Shown in pieces: positions 55,653 to 64,000 of a DNA stretch of 64,000 nt. Made by a program: the position numbers and the translations under genes. Within the stretch, counting starts at the first letter, position 1; every line of letters starts with the position of its first letter. This stretch comes from Chelativorans multitrophicus (GTDB lineage: Bacteria; Pseudomonadota; Alphaproteobacteria; Rhizobiales; Rhizobiaceae), in NCBI RefSeq assembly GCF_011317445.1, contig NZ_JAAAPL010000001.1:1178001-1242000 (forward strand), read 5' to 3'. The notes beneath the pieces were generated by a model. It saw nothing but the letters and a program-made list of their open reading frames with translations, was not told the DNA's origin and searched no databases.

Positions 55653-58052
55653 ATGGAACAGATCAGGGACATCATGCGCAGGATGGAATACGGGCCAGCC
55701 CCGGAGGCGAATGAGGACGTGGTCGCCTGGCTGAAGGCCCGCGCTTCCGGCATCGGCCATTTCATCGGCGGGAAATTTACCTTCCCGAAAGGCGCGGAAA
55801 GCTTCGTCTCCATCAATCCCGCGACCGAAGCCGAGCTTGCTCGCGTGGCGCAAGGCACCGCCGCCGATGTGGACGCGGCGGTGAAGGCCGCGCGCGCGGC
55901 TTTTCCCAAATGGTCGGCGCTTTCAGGTCATGAGCGGGCGCGATATCTCTACGCGATCGCGCGGCACATACAGAAGCGCGAGCGCTTCTTCTCCGTGCTT
56001 GAAAGCACGGACAATGGCAAACCGATCCGCGAAACGCGCGACATCGACATTCCGCTCGTCACCCGCCACTTCTATCATCATGCCGGCTGGGCGGAGATGG
56101 TGGAAAGCGAGTTCGAGGGCTTTTCCCCGGTAGGCGTGTGTGGCCAGATCATCCCGTGGAACTTCCCTCTGCTGATGCTCGCCTGGAAAATCGCCCCGGC
56201 GCTCGCCGCGGGAAATACGGTCGTGCTCAAGCCCGCAGAGTTGACGCCGCTCACGGCCGCTGCCTTTGCGGAAATCTGCCTGGAGGTCGGCCTGCCCGCG
56301 GGCGTGGTCAACATTGTCCATGGTGACGGGAGCACGGGCGCTGCCATTTGCGATCATGAAGGCATCGACAAGATCGCTTTCACCGGCTCTACCGAGGTCG
56401 GCCGCATCATCCGCGAGCGGACGGCGGGCTCGGGCAAGAAGCTGTCGCTGGAGCTTGGCGGCAAATCGCCCTTCATCGTCTTCGAGGACGCCGACCTCGA
56501 CGGCGCGGTGGAGGGCGTGGTGGACGCCATCTGGTTCAACCAGGGCCAGGTCTGTTGCGCCGGCTCACGCCTGATCGTGCAGGAAGGGATTGCCGAGCGC
56601 TTTTACGACAAGCTGCGCCGGCGCATGGAGACGCTGCGCGTCGGCTCCCCCCTCGATAAAGGCATCGATGTGGGCGCCATTGTCTCGGCAGAGCAATTGC
56701 AGCGGATCACCGCTCTCGTGAAAAAGGGCGAGGAGGAGGGCGGCACGCTCTGGCGGGCAAAGGGGCAGCTGCCGGAAAAGGGCTATTACTTCCCGCCTGC
56801 CTTCTTCACGGATGTGGACCCAGCTTCGACGGTTTGCGGCGTGGAGATCTTCGGGCCTGTCGCCGTGGCCATGACATTCCGCACCCCAGCCGAAGCGGTG
56901 GCGCTTGCAAACAACACGCGTTACGGGCTCGCCGCCTCCATCTGGTCGGAAAACATCAATGTCGCGCTCGACGCGGCGGCAAAGGTAAAAGCTGGCGTTG
57001 TGTGGGTGAACTGCACCAATATGCTGGATGCCGGCGCGGGCTTCGGCGGCTATCGCGAAAGCGGTTTCGGCCGCGAGGGCGCTCGCGAAGGGCTCTATGA
57101 ATATCTCGTCAGCGATGTCGAAAAGGCGCTGAAGCCCGGGAAAGAACCCGCGCCTTTGAAGCCGCGCGGTGCTGCGGAGGCGAAGCGGCGCTTCGCGAGC
57201 ATTGCCGGGATCGACCGCACGGCGAAAATGTATATCGGCGGGAAGCAGGCGCGGCCGGACGGCGGCTATTCCTATGACGTGCTGGGCAAAGGGGAAGCCG
57301 TGATCGGCCAGGCGCCGCTCGGCAACCGCAAGGACATCCGCAACGCCGTGGAGGCGGCGGTAAAGGCCGCCTCGTGGGGCGGCGTGACCGCGCATAACCG
57401 CGCGCAGGTGCTCTACTATGTCGGGGAAAATCTCGAAGCGCGGCGGGAGGAGTTCGTCAAACTTCTCTCTGAAAGCACCGGTCGGAACGGTAAGGCGGCG
57501 GCGGCAGAGTTCGACGTAGCATTGAGGCGCATCTTCTACTACGCCGCCCAGGCCGACAAATATGACGGCGCGGTGCATGCCACCAAATCTCGCCATGTGA
57601 CGCTTGCCATGAACGAGCCGTGGGGCGTGATGGGCATAGTGGCGCCCGAGGAAGCGCCGCTTGCTGCCTTTATCTCGCTTGTGCTGCCGGCAATCGCCAT
57701 GGGCAACCGCGTGGTGGCAATCCCATCCACGCGCCACCCGCTAATTGCCACAAACCTCTACCAAGTGCTCGATACGTCGGACGTGCCAGGCGGTGTGGTG
57801 AACATCGTTACCGGCGAGAAGGACGTGCTTGCAAAGACGCTCGCAGAGCATGATGAGGTCGCGGCCATGTGGTATTTCGGCTCCAAGGAAGGCAGCGCCA
57901 TGATCGAACGCACCTCCTGCGGAAACCTCAAGGCCACCTGGGTGAGCGGCGGCAAGGTGCGCGACTGGCTCGACGACCGTCAGGCGAAGGGCCGCGAGTT
58001 CCTGCGCCGGGCAACGCAGGTGAAAAACATCTGGGTGCCCTACGGGGAGTGA
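55653..58052 (+). CDS. Two-domain aldehyde dehydrogenase, ALDH16 type
   Basis: A 799-residue protein with two ALDH domains. Domain 1 (about 30-500) is complete: IPWNFPLLMLAWKIAPALAA, FTGSTEVG, the general-base Glu in LELGGKSP and nucleophile Cys301 in NQGQVCCAGSR. Domain 2 (about 520-799) lacks a catalytic Cys and the Glu motif and ends early, like the pseudo-ALDH half of ALDH16. Bacterial ALDH16 enzymes of this layout are active NAD+-dependent aldehyde dehydrogenases. The ATG at 55653 is preferred; earlier in-frame starts lie inside deoC. With deoC upstream, acetaldehyde is a likely substrate; this is inference. Confidence 0.9.
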   Translation: MEQIRDIMRRMEYGPAPEANEDVVAWLKARASGIGHFIGGKFTFPKGAESFVSINPATEAELARVAQGTAADVDAAVKAARAAFPKWSALSGHERARYLYAIARHIQKRERFFSVLESTDNGKPIRETRDIDIPLVTRHFYHHAGWAEMVESEFEGFSPVGVCGQIIPWNFPLLMLAWKIAPALAAGNTVVLKPAELTPLTAAAFAEICLEVGLPAGVVNIVHGDGSTGAAICDHEGIDKIAFTGSTEVGRIIRERTAGSGKKLSLELGGKSPFIVFEDADLDGAVEGVVDAIWFNQGQVCCAGSRLIVQEGIAERFYDKLRRRMETLRVGSPLDKGIDVGAIVSAEQLQRITALVKKGEEEGGTLWRAKGQLPEKGYYFPPAFFTDVDPASTVCGVEIFGPVAVAMTFRTPAEAVALANNTRYGLAASIWSENINVALDAAAKVKAGVVWVNCTNMLDAGAGFGGYRESGFGREGAREGLYEYLVSDVEKALKPGKEPAPLKPRGAAEAKRRFASIAGIDRTAKMYIGGKQARPDGGYSYDVLGKGEAVIGQAPLGNRKDIRNAVEAAVKAASWGGVTAHNRAQVLYYVGENLEARREEFVKLLSESTGRNGKAAAAEFDVALRRIFYYAAQADKYDGAVHATKSRHVTLAMNEPWGVMGIVAPEEAPLAAFISLVLPAIAMGNRVVAIPSTRHPLIATNLYQVLDTSDVPGGVVNIVTGEKDVLAKTLAEHDEVAAMWYFGSKEGSAMIERTSCGNLKATWVSGGKVRDWLDDRQAKGREFLRRATQVKNIWVPYGE

Positions 58053-58073
58053 ACCCTACGGGCACACATATCT

Positions 58074-58250
58074 GACCGCTGGTGGTGCGGACATGTTCAG
58101 GCATGGATCCTCGGGTCAAGCCCGAGGATGACGAGGAGGAGAGGTTTCCGCATATCACCAGCATGGCGATTGGCGGCTACACACCTGCAATCGTCATCCT
58201 CGGGCTTGACCCGAGGATCCATGCCTGAACGGTCCAAAGGCGCAGCGGTC
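58074..58250. repeat. Large nested inverted repeat (REP/rhizobial palindrome type)
   Basis: Two exact 39-bp inverted copies (58096-58134 and 58191-58229) are 56 bp apart. Each copy is itself a hairpin, ATCCTCGGG-TCAAG-CCCGAGGAT. Outer arms GACCGCTG (58074-58081) and CAGCGGTC (58243-58250) also pair. The CTCGGGCTTGACCCGAG core is of the kind repeated widely in rhizobial intergenic regions. It lies between the convergent ALDH16 and aceA-linked genes and may also act in termination. Confidence 0.85.
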
Positions 58251-58320
58251 TAGGCAAAGCTATTGGCAATAAGTTTCGCCTCCCGCAGGGCGGGAGGCGG
58301 TCTCCTCGCCATAGGCGTGG

Positions 58321-58560
58321 CTACTCGGCCGCGCCCACATTCCTCACGATAATCGGCGTCAGCAGGTCACCCCAGTTGCCGCTGCCGCCGTGGTGACGGG
58401 CGGTGCGGATGAGCTCGACCGACAGGCCGGACTGCACCGCCTCGACAACCGCCTGATTGAGGCGATGAAGGTCGTTCGCCACCCGGCGCATCGCCACCTG
58501 CTGGGCATCGTCCATCGAAGTCGCCTGGGCCTCGACGCGTTCCTTGACAGAGATCTTCAT
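58321..58560 (-). CDS. Small protein downstream of aceA (79 aa)
   Basis: A 79-residue acidic/helical protein, family not recognised. It begins MKISVKERVEAQATS and has a hydrophobic-alternating helix (NDLHRLNQAVVEAVQSGLSV). The ATG at 58560 is preferred to one four codons upstream because GGAGG lies 5 bases before it. It begins 20 bp after the aceA stop in the same direction, so it is probably cotranscribed and could be a small partner or regulator of isocitrate lyase; no direct evidence. Confidence 0.65.
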   Translation of the reverse strand: MKISVKERVEAQATSMDDAQQVAMRRVANDLHRLNQAVVEAVQSGLSVELIRTARHHGGSGNWGDLLTPIIVRNVGAAE

Positions 58561-58580
58561 GCCTGCCTCCATTCCTTCCG

Positions 58581-59870
58581 CTATTCGGCGGCCTGAGTGA
58601 ATTGATCATGCTCGGTGGAGCCGTGCATGGCGGTCGTCGAGGACTGGCCCCCCGTGATCGCCAGGGACACGGCATCGAAATAGCCCGTGCCCACCTCGCG
58701 CTGATGCTTCGTGGCCGTGTAGCCGCGCGCCTCGGCGGCGAACTCGGCCTCCTGCAATTCGGCATAGGCGGCCATCTGCCGGTCGCGGTATCCGCGCGCC
58801 AGCTCGAACATGCCGTAATTGAGCTGGTGGAAGCCGGCGAGTGTGATGAACTGGAATTTGTAGCCCATGGCGCCCAACTCGCGCTGGAATTTCGCGATGG
58901 TCGCGTCGTCCAGGTTCTTCTTCCAGTTAAACGACGGGGAGCAGTTATAGGCCAGCATCTTGCCCGGATGGTGCTTGTGCACGCCCTCGGCGAATTTGCG
59001 CGCCTGCTCAAGATCCGGCTTCGAGGTCTCGCACCAGATGAGGTCGCTGTAGGGTGCATAAGCCACGGCGCGCGCGATGCAGGGCTCTAGCCCGTTCTTC
59101 ACCTGATAGAAGCCCTCGACGGTGCGCCCCGCCTCATAATCCACAAAGGGCTGGTCGCGCTCGTCTATATCGGAGGTGATGAGCTTGGCAGCCTCCGCAT
59201 CCGTGCGGCAGACGATAAGCGAAGGCACGCCCATGATATCCGCCGCGAGCCGCGCGGCGGTCAAGTTGCGGATATGAGCCGCGGTGGGGATCAGCACCTT
59301 TCCGCCGAGGTGGCCGCACTTCTTTTCCGAGGCAAGCTGATCCTCGAAATGGACGCCGGCTGCACCCGCCTCGATATATGCCTTCATGATCTCGAACGCG
59401 TTGAGCGGCCCGCCAAAGCCCGCCTCGGCGTCGGCCACGATGGGCGCGAACCAGGTCTCGACCGAGAGCCCCTTCCCTTCCGCCACCTCGATCTGATCGG
59501 CTCGCTGAAGCGTGCGGTTGATGCGGCGTGCAAGCTCCGGCCCGGCATTGGCCGGGTAGAGCGACTGGTCGGGGTACATCGCCGAGGCGGTGTTGGCATC
59601 CGCCGCCACCTGCCAGCCGGAAAGATAAATCGCCTTCAGCCCTGCGCGCACCATCTGCATCGCTTGGTTGCCGGAAAGCGCACCCAGCGCGTTCACGAAG
59701 TTCTCTTCGTGCAACAGCTTCCAAAGCTGGTTGGCACCTTGCTCGGCAAGCGTATGCCGGATCGTCACGGAACCACGCAGCCGACGCACGTCCTCAGCCG
59801 AATAGGTTCGCTCGATGCCATCGAAGCGGCTCGCGGGAGCTGAGGGGACAAGAGTGTAAAAATCTGTCAT
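58581..59870 (-). CDS. aceA: Isocitrate lyase
   Basis: A 429-residue enzyme of the glyoxylate shunt, cleaving isocitrate to glyoxylate and succinate. The catalytic loop KKCGH (Cys185) and the [14 protein letters not shown] motif are intact, with the Mg-binding [16 protein letters not shown]. The ATG at 59870 begins the conserved [12 protein letters not shown]; the frame upstream is open. It is divergent from the ScfR-type regulator, with repeated TGTAAA motifs between. Malate synthase is not in the window. Confidence 0.96.
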   Translation of the reverse strand: MTDFYTLVPSAPASRFDGIERTYSAEDVRRLRGSVTIRHTLAEQGANQLWKLLHEENFVNALGALSGNQAMQMVRAGLKAIYLSGWQVAADANTASAMYPDQSLYPANAGPELARRINRTLQRADQIEVAEGKGLSVETWFAPIVADAEAGFGGPLNAFEIMKAYIEAGAAGVHFEDQLASEKKCGHLGGKVLIPTAAHIRNLTAARLAADIMGVPSLIVCRTDAEAAKLITSDIDERDQPFVDYEAGRTVEGFYQVKNGLEPCIARAVAYAPYSDLIWCETSKPDLEQARKFAEGVHKHHPGKMLAYNCSPSFNWKKNLDDATIAKFQRELGAMGYKFQFITLAGFHQLNYGMFELARGYRDRQMAAYAELQEAEFAAEARGYTATKHQREVGTGYFDAVSLAITGGQSSTTAMHGSTEHDQFTQAAE

Positions 59871-60043
59871 AGTATCTCCATCAGAGGTTTGCATTCGTGC
59901 AATAGAAGGCTGCACGAGCCATATCGGCATTTGCTATGACAGGGATTTACGTCAGAAGGGCTAGAAAGACACGTAATTGTCGTGCGGTTCTATAGGATTT
60001 CGAGTGAAGCTGTCTTCGCCTGTTACAACGGAGACGGTAAAAT

Positions 60044-60100
60044 TGTAAAAAATGTAAAAGAGCTATCGGGATGAAACACAGCCTTGTAAATTGCTGTAAA
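60044..60100. promoter_or_regulatory. TGTAAA repeat array between aceA and its regulator
   Basis: TGTAAA occurs at 60044, 60053, 60085 and 60095: two pairs with 9-10 bp spacing, about one helical turn, on the plus strand. The array ends 12 bp before the regulator start and is 174-230 bp from aceA. A likely site for autoregulation by the ScfR/RamB-type protein. Confidence 0.5.
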
Positions 60101-60111
60101 GGAGACTGGGC

Positions 60112-61536
60112 TTGCTGAACGTTCAAAAGGTTTTTGCCGGCGCCCGCGTCAGGCGCATCCGGCATTCCAAGGGCCTCACCCAGACCGGGATGGCGGAGGG
60201 CCTGGGCATTTCGCCATCCTATCTCAACCTCATCGAGCGCAACCAGCGCCCGCTGACGGCGCAGCTCATCCTGAAGCTGGTTTCGGTCTACAAGGTCGAC
60301 CCTGACGAGTTGCAGACGGATGCCGGTGCTTCGCTTGCAAATCTCAGGGAGGTTTTCTCCGATCCGCTTCTGTCGGGCGAACTGCCCGGCGAGAGCGAGC
60401 TTCTGGATTTTGCGGATGCAGCACCCAATGCAGCAGCGGCGCTGATAAAGCTCTACCGAGCCTATCGCGAGCAGGCAGGCAGGCTCACCGACCTTTCGGA
60501 CATGCTTTCCAGGGAAGGCCGAACGGCTGCCATCTCGTCCGCTCGCCTGCCCGTGGACGAGGTGCGCGAGGTTTTCGAATGCCGGTCCAACCATTTTCCG
60601 GCACTTGAAGAGGAAGCAGAAGCCTTCCACCGCCTACTCGCTTCCGGAGGTGATTTGCTCGGCGTGCTCAAGGCATGGTTCGTGCGCGAGCACGGCATCA
60701 GCGTGCGTGTCCTGCCAGCGGCGACGATGCCGACCTGGCGCCGGCGCTATGACCGCCATTCGCAGCGGCTCTTCATCTCCGAGCGCCTTTCCCCGGCCGA
60801 TCAGCTGCGCGAGATCGCCATCGAAGCCTCGCTCATCCGCATGCGCGCCGCGATAGCCATCGAGATCGACGCGCTCAAACTGCATTCGGACGAGGCGAAA
60901 CGTCTCGCCCGCTTCGAGCTCGGGCGCTATGCCGCCCATGCGCTCATGATGCCGTATGAGCCCTTTCTCGCGGCGGCTGAAAAATCACGTTACGACATCA
61001 GCGTCTTGGCGGCGCGATTCCAGGTCTCGTTCGAGCAAGCGGCCAATCGCCTGACGACGCTCGGGCGCGAGGGCGCGGCAGGCGTCCCGTTTTTCCTGCT
61101 GGAGGTTGACGCGGCAGGCAACAGGCTGCGGCGCGCCGGCGCGCAAGGGTTTCCTCAGAGCCGTTTCGGCGGTGGCTGCCCGAAGCTTGCCATTCACGCC
61201 GCTTTCGCCCAGCCGGGCCAAATACTGACCGATGCGGTGGCGATGCCGAATGGCGATGCCTTCCTCACGATCGCCCGTACGGTGGACGGGCCTCAGGCCG
61301 CATATCACGAGCGGCCGCGCCGCACGGCCCTGCTTCTCGGCTGCGAGGCCGTGCACAAAGACCGCATCATCTATGGGGCGAGCTTTTCGGGGAATCCGAA
61401 CATGGCCACGCTCATTGGCCCCGCCTGCCGGGTTTGCGAGCGGCAAGGCTGTCTTGCGCGCGCCGAACCGCCCCTCACCCGACCACTTGGCCTGGATGAG
61501 ATGGTGACTGGATTCAGTGTCTATGATTTCCAGTAG
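60112..61536 (+). CDS. XRE-family regulator of the ScfR/RamB type
   Basis: A 474-residue regulator. Residues 5-65 are an XRE helix-turn-helix (RRIRHSKGLTQTGMAEGLG, SPSYLNLIERNQRPLTAQLI). Residues about 160-320 form an ImmA/IrrE-type peptidase-like domain with weak zinc signature, and the C-terminal region carries the short-chain-acyl-CoA domain with a Cys set (GPACRVCERQGCLAR). ScfR proteins (RamB in Corynebacterium, PccR in Rhodobacter) control acetate/propionate pathways. The start is a TTG at 60112, 7 bases after AAGGAGA. Being divergent from aceA strongly suggests it controls the glyoxylate shunt. Confidence 0.87.
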   Translation: MLNVQKVFAGARVRRIRHSKGLTQTGMAEGLGISPSYLNLIERNQRPLTAQLILKLVSVYKVDPDELQTDAGASLANLREVFSDPLLSGELPGESELLDFADAAPNAAAALIKLYRAYREQAGRLTDLSDMLSREGRTAAISSARLPVDEVREVFECRSNHFPALEEEAEAFHRLLASGGDLLGVLKAWFVREHGISVRVLPAATMPTWRRRYDRHSQRLFISERLSPADQLREIAIEASLIRMRAAIAIEIDALKLHSDEAKRLARFELGRYAAHALMMPYEPFLAAAEKSRYDISVLAARFQVSFEQAANRLTTLGREGAAGVPFFLLEVDAAGNRLRRAGAQGFPQSRFGGGCPKLAIHAAFAQPGQILTDAVAMPNGDAFLTIARTVDGPQAAYHERPRRTALLLGCEAVHKDRIIYGASFSGNPNMATLIGPACRVCERQGCLARAEPPLTRPLGLDEMVTGFSVYDFQ

Positions 61537-61539
61537 GAT

Positions 61540-62514
61540 CTAAGCAAACCGTTCCAGAGCCTGCCGAAACAAGGCGGCATCCACATTGCCGCCGGAGGCA
61601 ACCGCGATAACCGTGTCAGCCGCCATCTCCTCGCCATGGAACAGTGCTGCCGCGAGCGCCACCGCGCCGCCCGGCTCTACCACGATCTTGAGCCGGGTGA
61701 AGGCCAGCGCCATTGCATGCAGCGCCTCCTCGTCGGTTACGACGATTCCCGCGCCGCAAAGCCGCCTCAGGATCGGAAAGGTGATCGTGCCGGGCGACGG
61801 CGTGACAATGGCGTCGCAGATCGAACCTGACATCGCCGCATTGCGCTCGATCTTCCCGGAAGCGAGGGAGCGGGTCACATCGTCGAAGCCCGCGGGCTCG
61901 CAGGGGCGCGCCTTGAGCCGGGGTGCACGCGCTTCAAGCGCTAGCGCTATGCCGGAGGTGAGTCCGCCACCTCCACAGGGGACAAGCACTTCCGCCCTTT
62001 CCACGCCTATTTCCTTGGCCTGCTCCGCGAGCTCAAGGCCCGTAGTGCCCTGGCCGGCAATGACCAGCGGCTCGTCGAAGGGCTTGATCAGCGTAAGTCC
62101 CCTTTCAGCCGCGAGCTTCACACCGATCGCATCACGGTCCTCTTTCGCGCGATCATAGAGCACCACTTCGGCGCCATAGGCCCGCGTGTTTTCGATCTTC
62201 AGCTTCGGCGCGTCGGATGGCATGACTATGGTGGAAGAAATGCCGTGCATTCGCGCGGCGAGCGCCACGGCCTGCGCATGATTGCCCGAGGAAAAGGCGA
62301 GCACGCCTTTCGCCCGAACGTCCGGGTCCAGCGCCGATATCGCCGACCAGGCACCGCGGAACTTGAAAGAGCCGGTAAGCTGGAGGGACTCGGTCTTCAC
62401 AAGAACACGCCGGCCTGCGATTTCATCGAAAAACGGCGAGAAAAGGAGCGGTGTGCGGCGCACATGGCCCGCAATGCGGCTCCGCGCGGCTTCGATCATG
62501 GCAATGTCGGTCAT
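61540..62514 (-). CDS. PLP-dependent threonine/serine dehydratase
   Basis: A 324-residue fold-type II PLP enzyme. PLP Lys51 is in TGSFKFRGAW; the phosphate loop is PCGGGGLTSG, and SSGNHAQAVALAARM is typical. No C-terminal regulatory domain is present, so it is the catabolic or serine-racemase-like short type, not biosynthetic IlvA. The ATG at 62514 begins the conserved MTDIAMIEAARSRI; the frame upstream is open. It converges with the ScfR gene with a 3-bp gap. Confidence 0.87.
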   Translation of the reverse strand: MTDIAMIEAARSRIAGHVRRTPLLFSPFFDEIAGRRVLVKTESLQLTGSFKFRGAWSAISALDPDVRAKGVLAFSSGNHAQAVALAARMHGISSTIVMPSDAPKLKIENTRAYGAEVVLYDRAKEDRDAIGVKLAAERGLTLIKPFDEPLVIAGQGTTGLELAEQAKEIGVERAEVLVPCGGGGLTSGIALALEARAPRLKARPCEPAGFDDVTRSLASGKIERNAAMSGSICDAIVTPSPGTITFPILRRLCGAGIVVTDEEALHAMALAFTRLKIVVEPGGAVALAAALFHGEEMAADTVIAVASGGNVDAALFRQALERFA

Positions 62515-62630
62515 GGCCGGCGCTCCTGGCTTAAGCAATCGAGGGACGAGAGTTCCAGTCGGGAGATGCCTAACGCGAATGCGCGGCAATGTCATGCTTC
62601 GTCTATGTGCTCCGCCTCGCCGCGGGCAGC

Positions 62631-63065
62631 TCAACCCCTAACGGCCTCCGTCCTGCGGATGCGGGATGCCTCCAGCGCCTTTGCCAAGAAGGCCGTGTTG
62701 GCCTCGGGATCATCGGCCGACTTTTCAAAGGCGACATACTTGACGTCGACCGATGCATCGCTGGCCCCCAAGGTGAGCGTGAAATAGACCGTTGCTCCCC
62801 TCGGCCGCAATTCCAGGTCGAGCACGATGCGCGGCACCTCCGTCCAGCCCACATGCGCCTCGCAGCCATGCCCGAGCCTCAACGTGCCGGGCGCGAAGTA
62901 GAGCTCGGCCGCCGATTCAACGATATCCGCGATGCTCGCCATGCTCTCCAGCCGGATGAAGGCAACGTAGTCGGCAAGCTCTATCAGCCGCAGTTCACTT
63001 GCCATCCCTTCGATGGCCCTCGCCACGATGACCTCGCGTTCTGCGGAATGGGGCTGCCGGTTCAT
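62631..63065 (-). CDS. Conserved hypothetical protein coupled to flhB (144 aa)
   Basis: A 144-residue, soluble-looking protein; no family recognised. The N-terminal half is helical (GMASELRLIELADYVAFIRL) and the C-terminal half predicts beta strands (TVYFTLTLGASDASVDVKYV). Its ATG overlaps the flhB stop (ATGA), so it is translated with flhB and is probably part of a flagellar operon. The role is unknown. Confidence 0.7.
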   Translation of the reverse strand: MNRQPHSAEREVIVARAIEGMASELRLIELADYVAFIRLESMASIADIVESAAELYFAPGTLRLGHGCEAHVGWTEVPRIVLDLELRPRGATVYFTLTLGASDASVDVKYVAFEKSADDPEANTAFLAKALEASRIRRTEAVRG

Positions 63066-64000
63066 GCTGTTGCCTTCATCTTTGTCCTAACGCCCCCAGC
63101 CATGTAGACGCGGCGGACGAGCTCGGCCACCGCCTTGTAGAACTGAGGCGGAATAAGACTATCCACCGAAACTTGTTTGTACATGGAACGGGCGAGCGCC
63201 GGTTCCTCAAAAACCGGGATATTGTGCTCCCGCGCCAATTCGCGGATTCTAAGCGCGACAAGGTCCTGCCCCTTTGCCACGACCACGGGCGCCGCATCCT
63301 TGTCACGCTGGTAGCGCAAGGCGATGGCGTAGTGCGTGGGATTGGCGATCACCAGCGTTGCCTGCGGGATCGCTGACATCATGCGCCGCCGCGCTCTATC
63401 CCGCGCCACGGAGCGCAAGCGGGCCCGCATGAGCGGATCGCCATCCGTCTGCTTTTGCTCGTCCTTCACTTCCTGGCGCGACATGCGCAAATCCTGGCGC
63501 CAGCTGAAGCGCGACCAAACAAGGTCCGCCACGGCTACCAGCGTCATGAACAATGCGATGGCGATGAGGATATTGATCACCAGATCCCGGATCGTGACCG
63601 TGAAGGCCACCGGATGGGTGACCATGCCGGAGAGCAGGCGGGTATCCGCGTGCCGCAGCGTGAAGGCGACGAGAGCGCCCACAACCAGCATCTTGCCGAC
63701 GGATTTGGCGAATTCGACCAGCCCCCGCGTGCCGAAAAGCCGCGACCAGCCTTTGGCGAGCGAGACGCGGGAGAGCTTCGGCTGGATTCGTTCGAGCACG
63801 AAGCGCGGGGTATTCTGCAGGATGGATGCTGAAACACCCGCCGCGACCAGCAGCAGCATGACGATGCCTACCACTTTCCCGATCTGCAGGAAGACGATGC
63901 GGTAAATCGCAATCGCATCCGTTTGAGTTTTCAGCGACCAGCCGTCGGCCCGCTCGATGAAGATTGCGAGAAAGCCGGCAAGCTGCACCGCCCTGTCTTC
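63062..64000 (-). CDS. flhB: Flagellar export protein FlhB, 5' end outside the window
   Basis: The last 312 codons are present; the frame is open at the right edge. Three or four transmembrane segments precede the cytoplasmic domain, which has the self-cleaving NPTH motif (VIANPTHYAIALRY). FlhB is the substrate-specificity switch of the flagellar type III export apparatus. The NPTHYA context and the flagellar-type length favour FlhB over a virulence type III homologue (YscU), though flanking genes would settle that. Coupled by ATGA to the small downstream gene. Confidence 0.93.
   Translation of the reverse strand, partial: EDRAVQLAGFLAIFIERADGWSLKTQTDAIAIYRIVFLQIGKVVGIVMLLLVAAGVSASILQNTPRFVLERIQPKLSRVSLAKGWSRLFGTRGLVEFAKSVGKMLVVGALVAFTLRHADTRLLSGMVTHPVAFTVTIRDLVINILIAIALFMTLVAVADLVWSRFSWRQDLRMSRQEVKDEQKQTDGDPLMRARLRSVARDRARRRMMSAIPQATLVIANPTHYAIALRYQRDKDAAPVVVAKGQDLVALRIRELAREHNIPVFEEPALARSMYKQVSVDSLIPPQFYKAVAELVRRVYMAGGVRTKMKATA

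Noticed and set aside
58096..58229. CRISPR-like repeats
   Set aside because: Only two copies, inverted rather than direct, and no cas genes.

Overview
The window is about 62-65% G+C, densely packed, and looks like chromosome from an alphaproteobacterium of the Hyphomicrobiales (Rhizobiales), most likely near Mesorhizobium, Chelativorans or Nitratireductor. This rests on CIRCE-controlled groESL, minCDE with an upstream CtrA-type site, a siderophore route with an RhtX/FptX-like permease, an ACR3 arsenic operon, flhB, an ALDH16 gene next to deoC, and a nested inverted repeat of the kind scattered through rhizobial intergenic DNA. No phage, IS element, plasmid replication gene or CRISPR array is visible. 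Most of the DNA is core or metabolic, with accessory transport and sensing modules between.

Left part (1-12.7 kb): end of a small membrane-protein gene, glcF, an L,D-transpeptidase, the DNA glycosylase tag, groES-groEL behind a perfect CIRCE operator, a TSUP exporter, fumC, a DoxX protein, a TVP38/DedA membrane protein overlapping a Mer/Lpd-like flavoprotein, an orphan histidine kinase and tRNA-Arg(ACG).

Accessory part (13-38.5 kb): a two-gene unit of a PNPOx-like protein (probably frameshifted) and a PNPOx-GAF protein; a secreted His-rich protein with a bicovalent flavoprotein; a TRAP transporter operon (dctP-dctQ-dctM) that continues into an amidase and a 53-residue membrane protein; a LuxR response regulator, a hybrid histidine kinase and a divergent orphan TRAP-type binding protein, which together look like a ligand-sensing system; an iron-responsive siderophore uptake operon (TonB receptor, RhtX-like permease, SIP reductase); two NCS1 permeases, a GntR regulator and an Asp/Glu/hydantoin racemase; and small stress-type genes.

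Right part (38.5-64 kb): metH behind a perfect 20-bp palindrome, a luciferase-like monooxygenase, arsR-arsC-arsC-acr3, yghU, minCDE, a BrkB/YihY membrane protein, tex, gntK, a DMT permease, deoC-ALDH16, a large nested inverted repeat, aceA with a small downstream gene and a divergent ScfR/RamB-type regulator, a serine/threonine dehydratase, and the 3' part of flhB with a translationally coupled small gene.

No wholly new defence or mobile system was found. The parts most likely to hold undescribed biology are the orphan binding protein/hybrid kinase/response regulator locus (23.1-27.4 kb), the PNPOx-GAF pair (13.0-14.9 kb), the secreted protein/flavoprotein pair (15.1-17.2 kb) and the TRAP-amidase operon with its small membrane protein. 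All assignments come from reading the sequence and from family knowledge; no database search was run.
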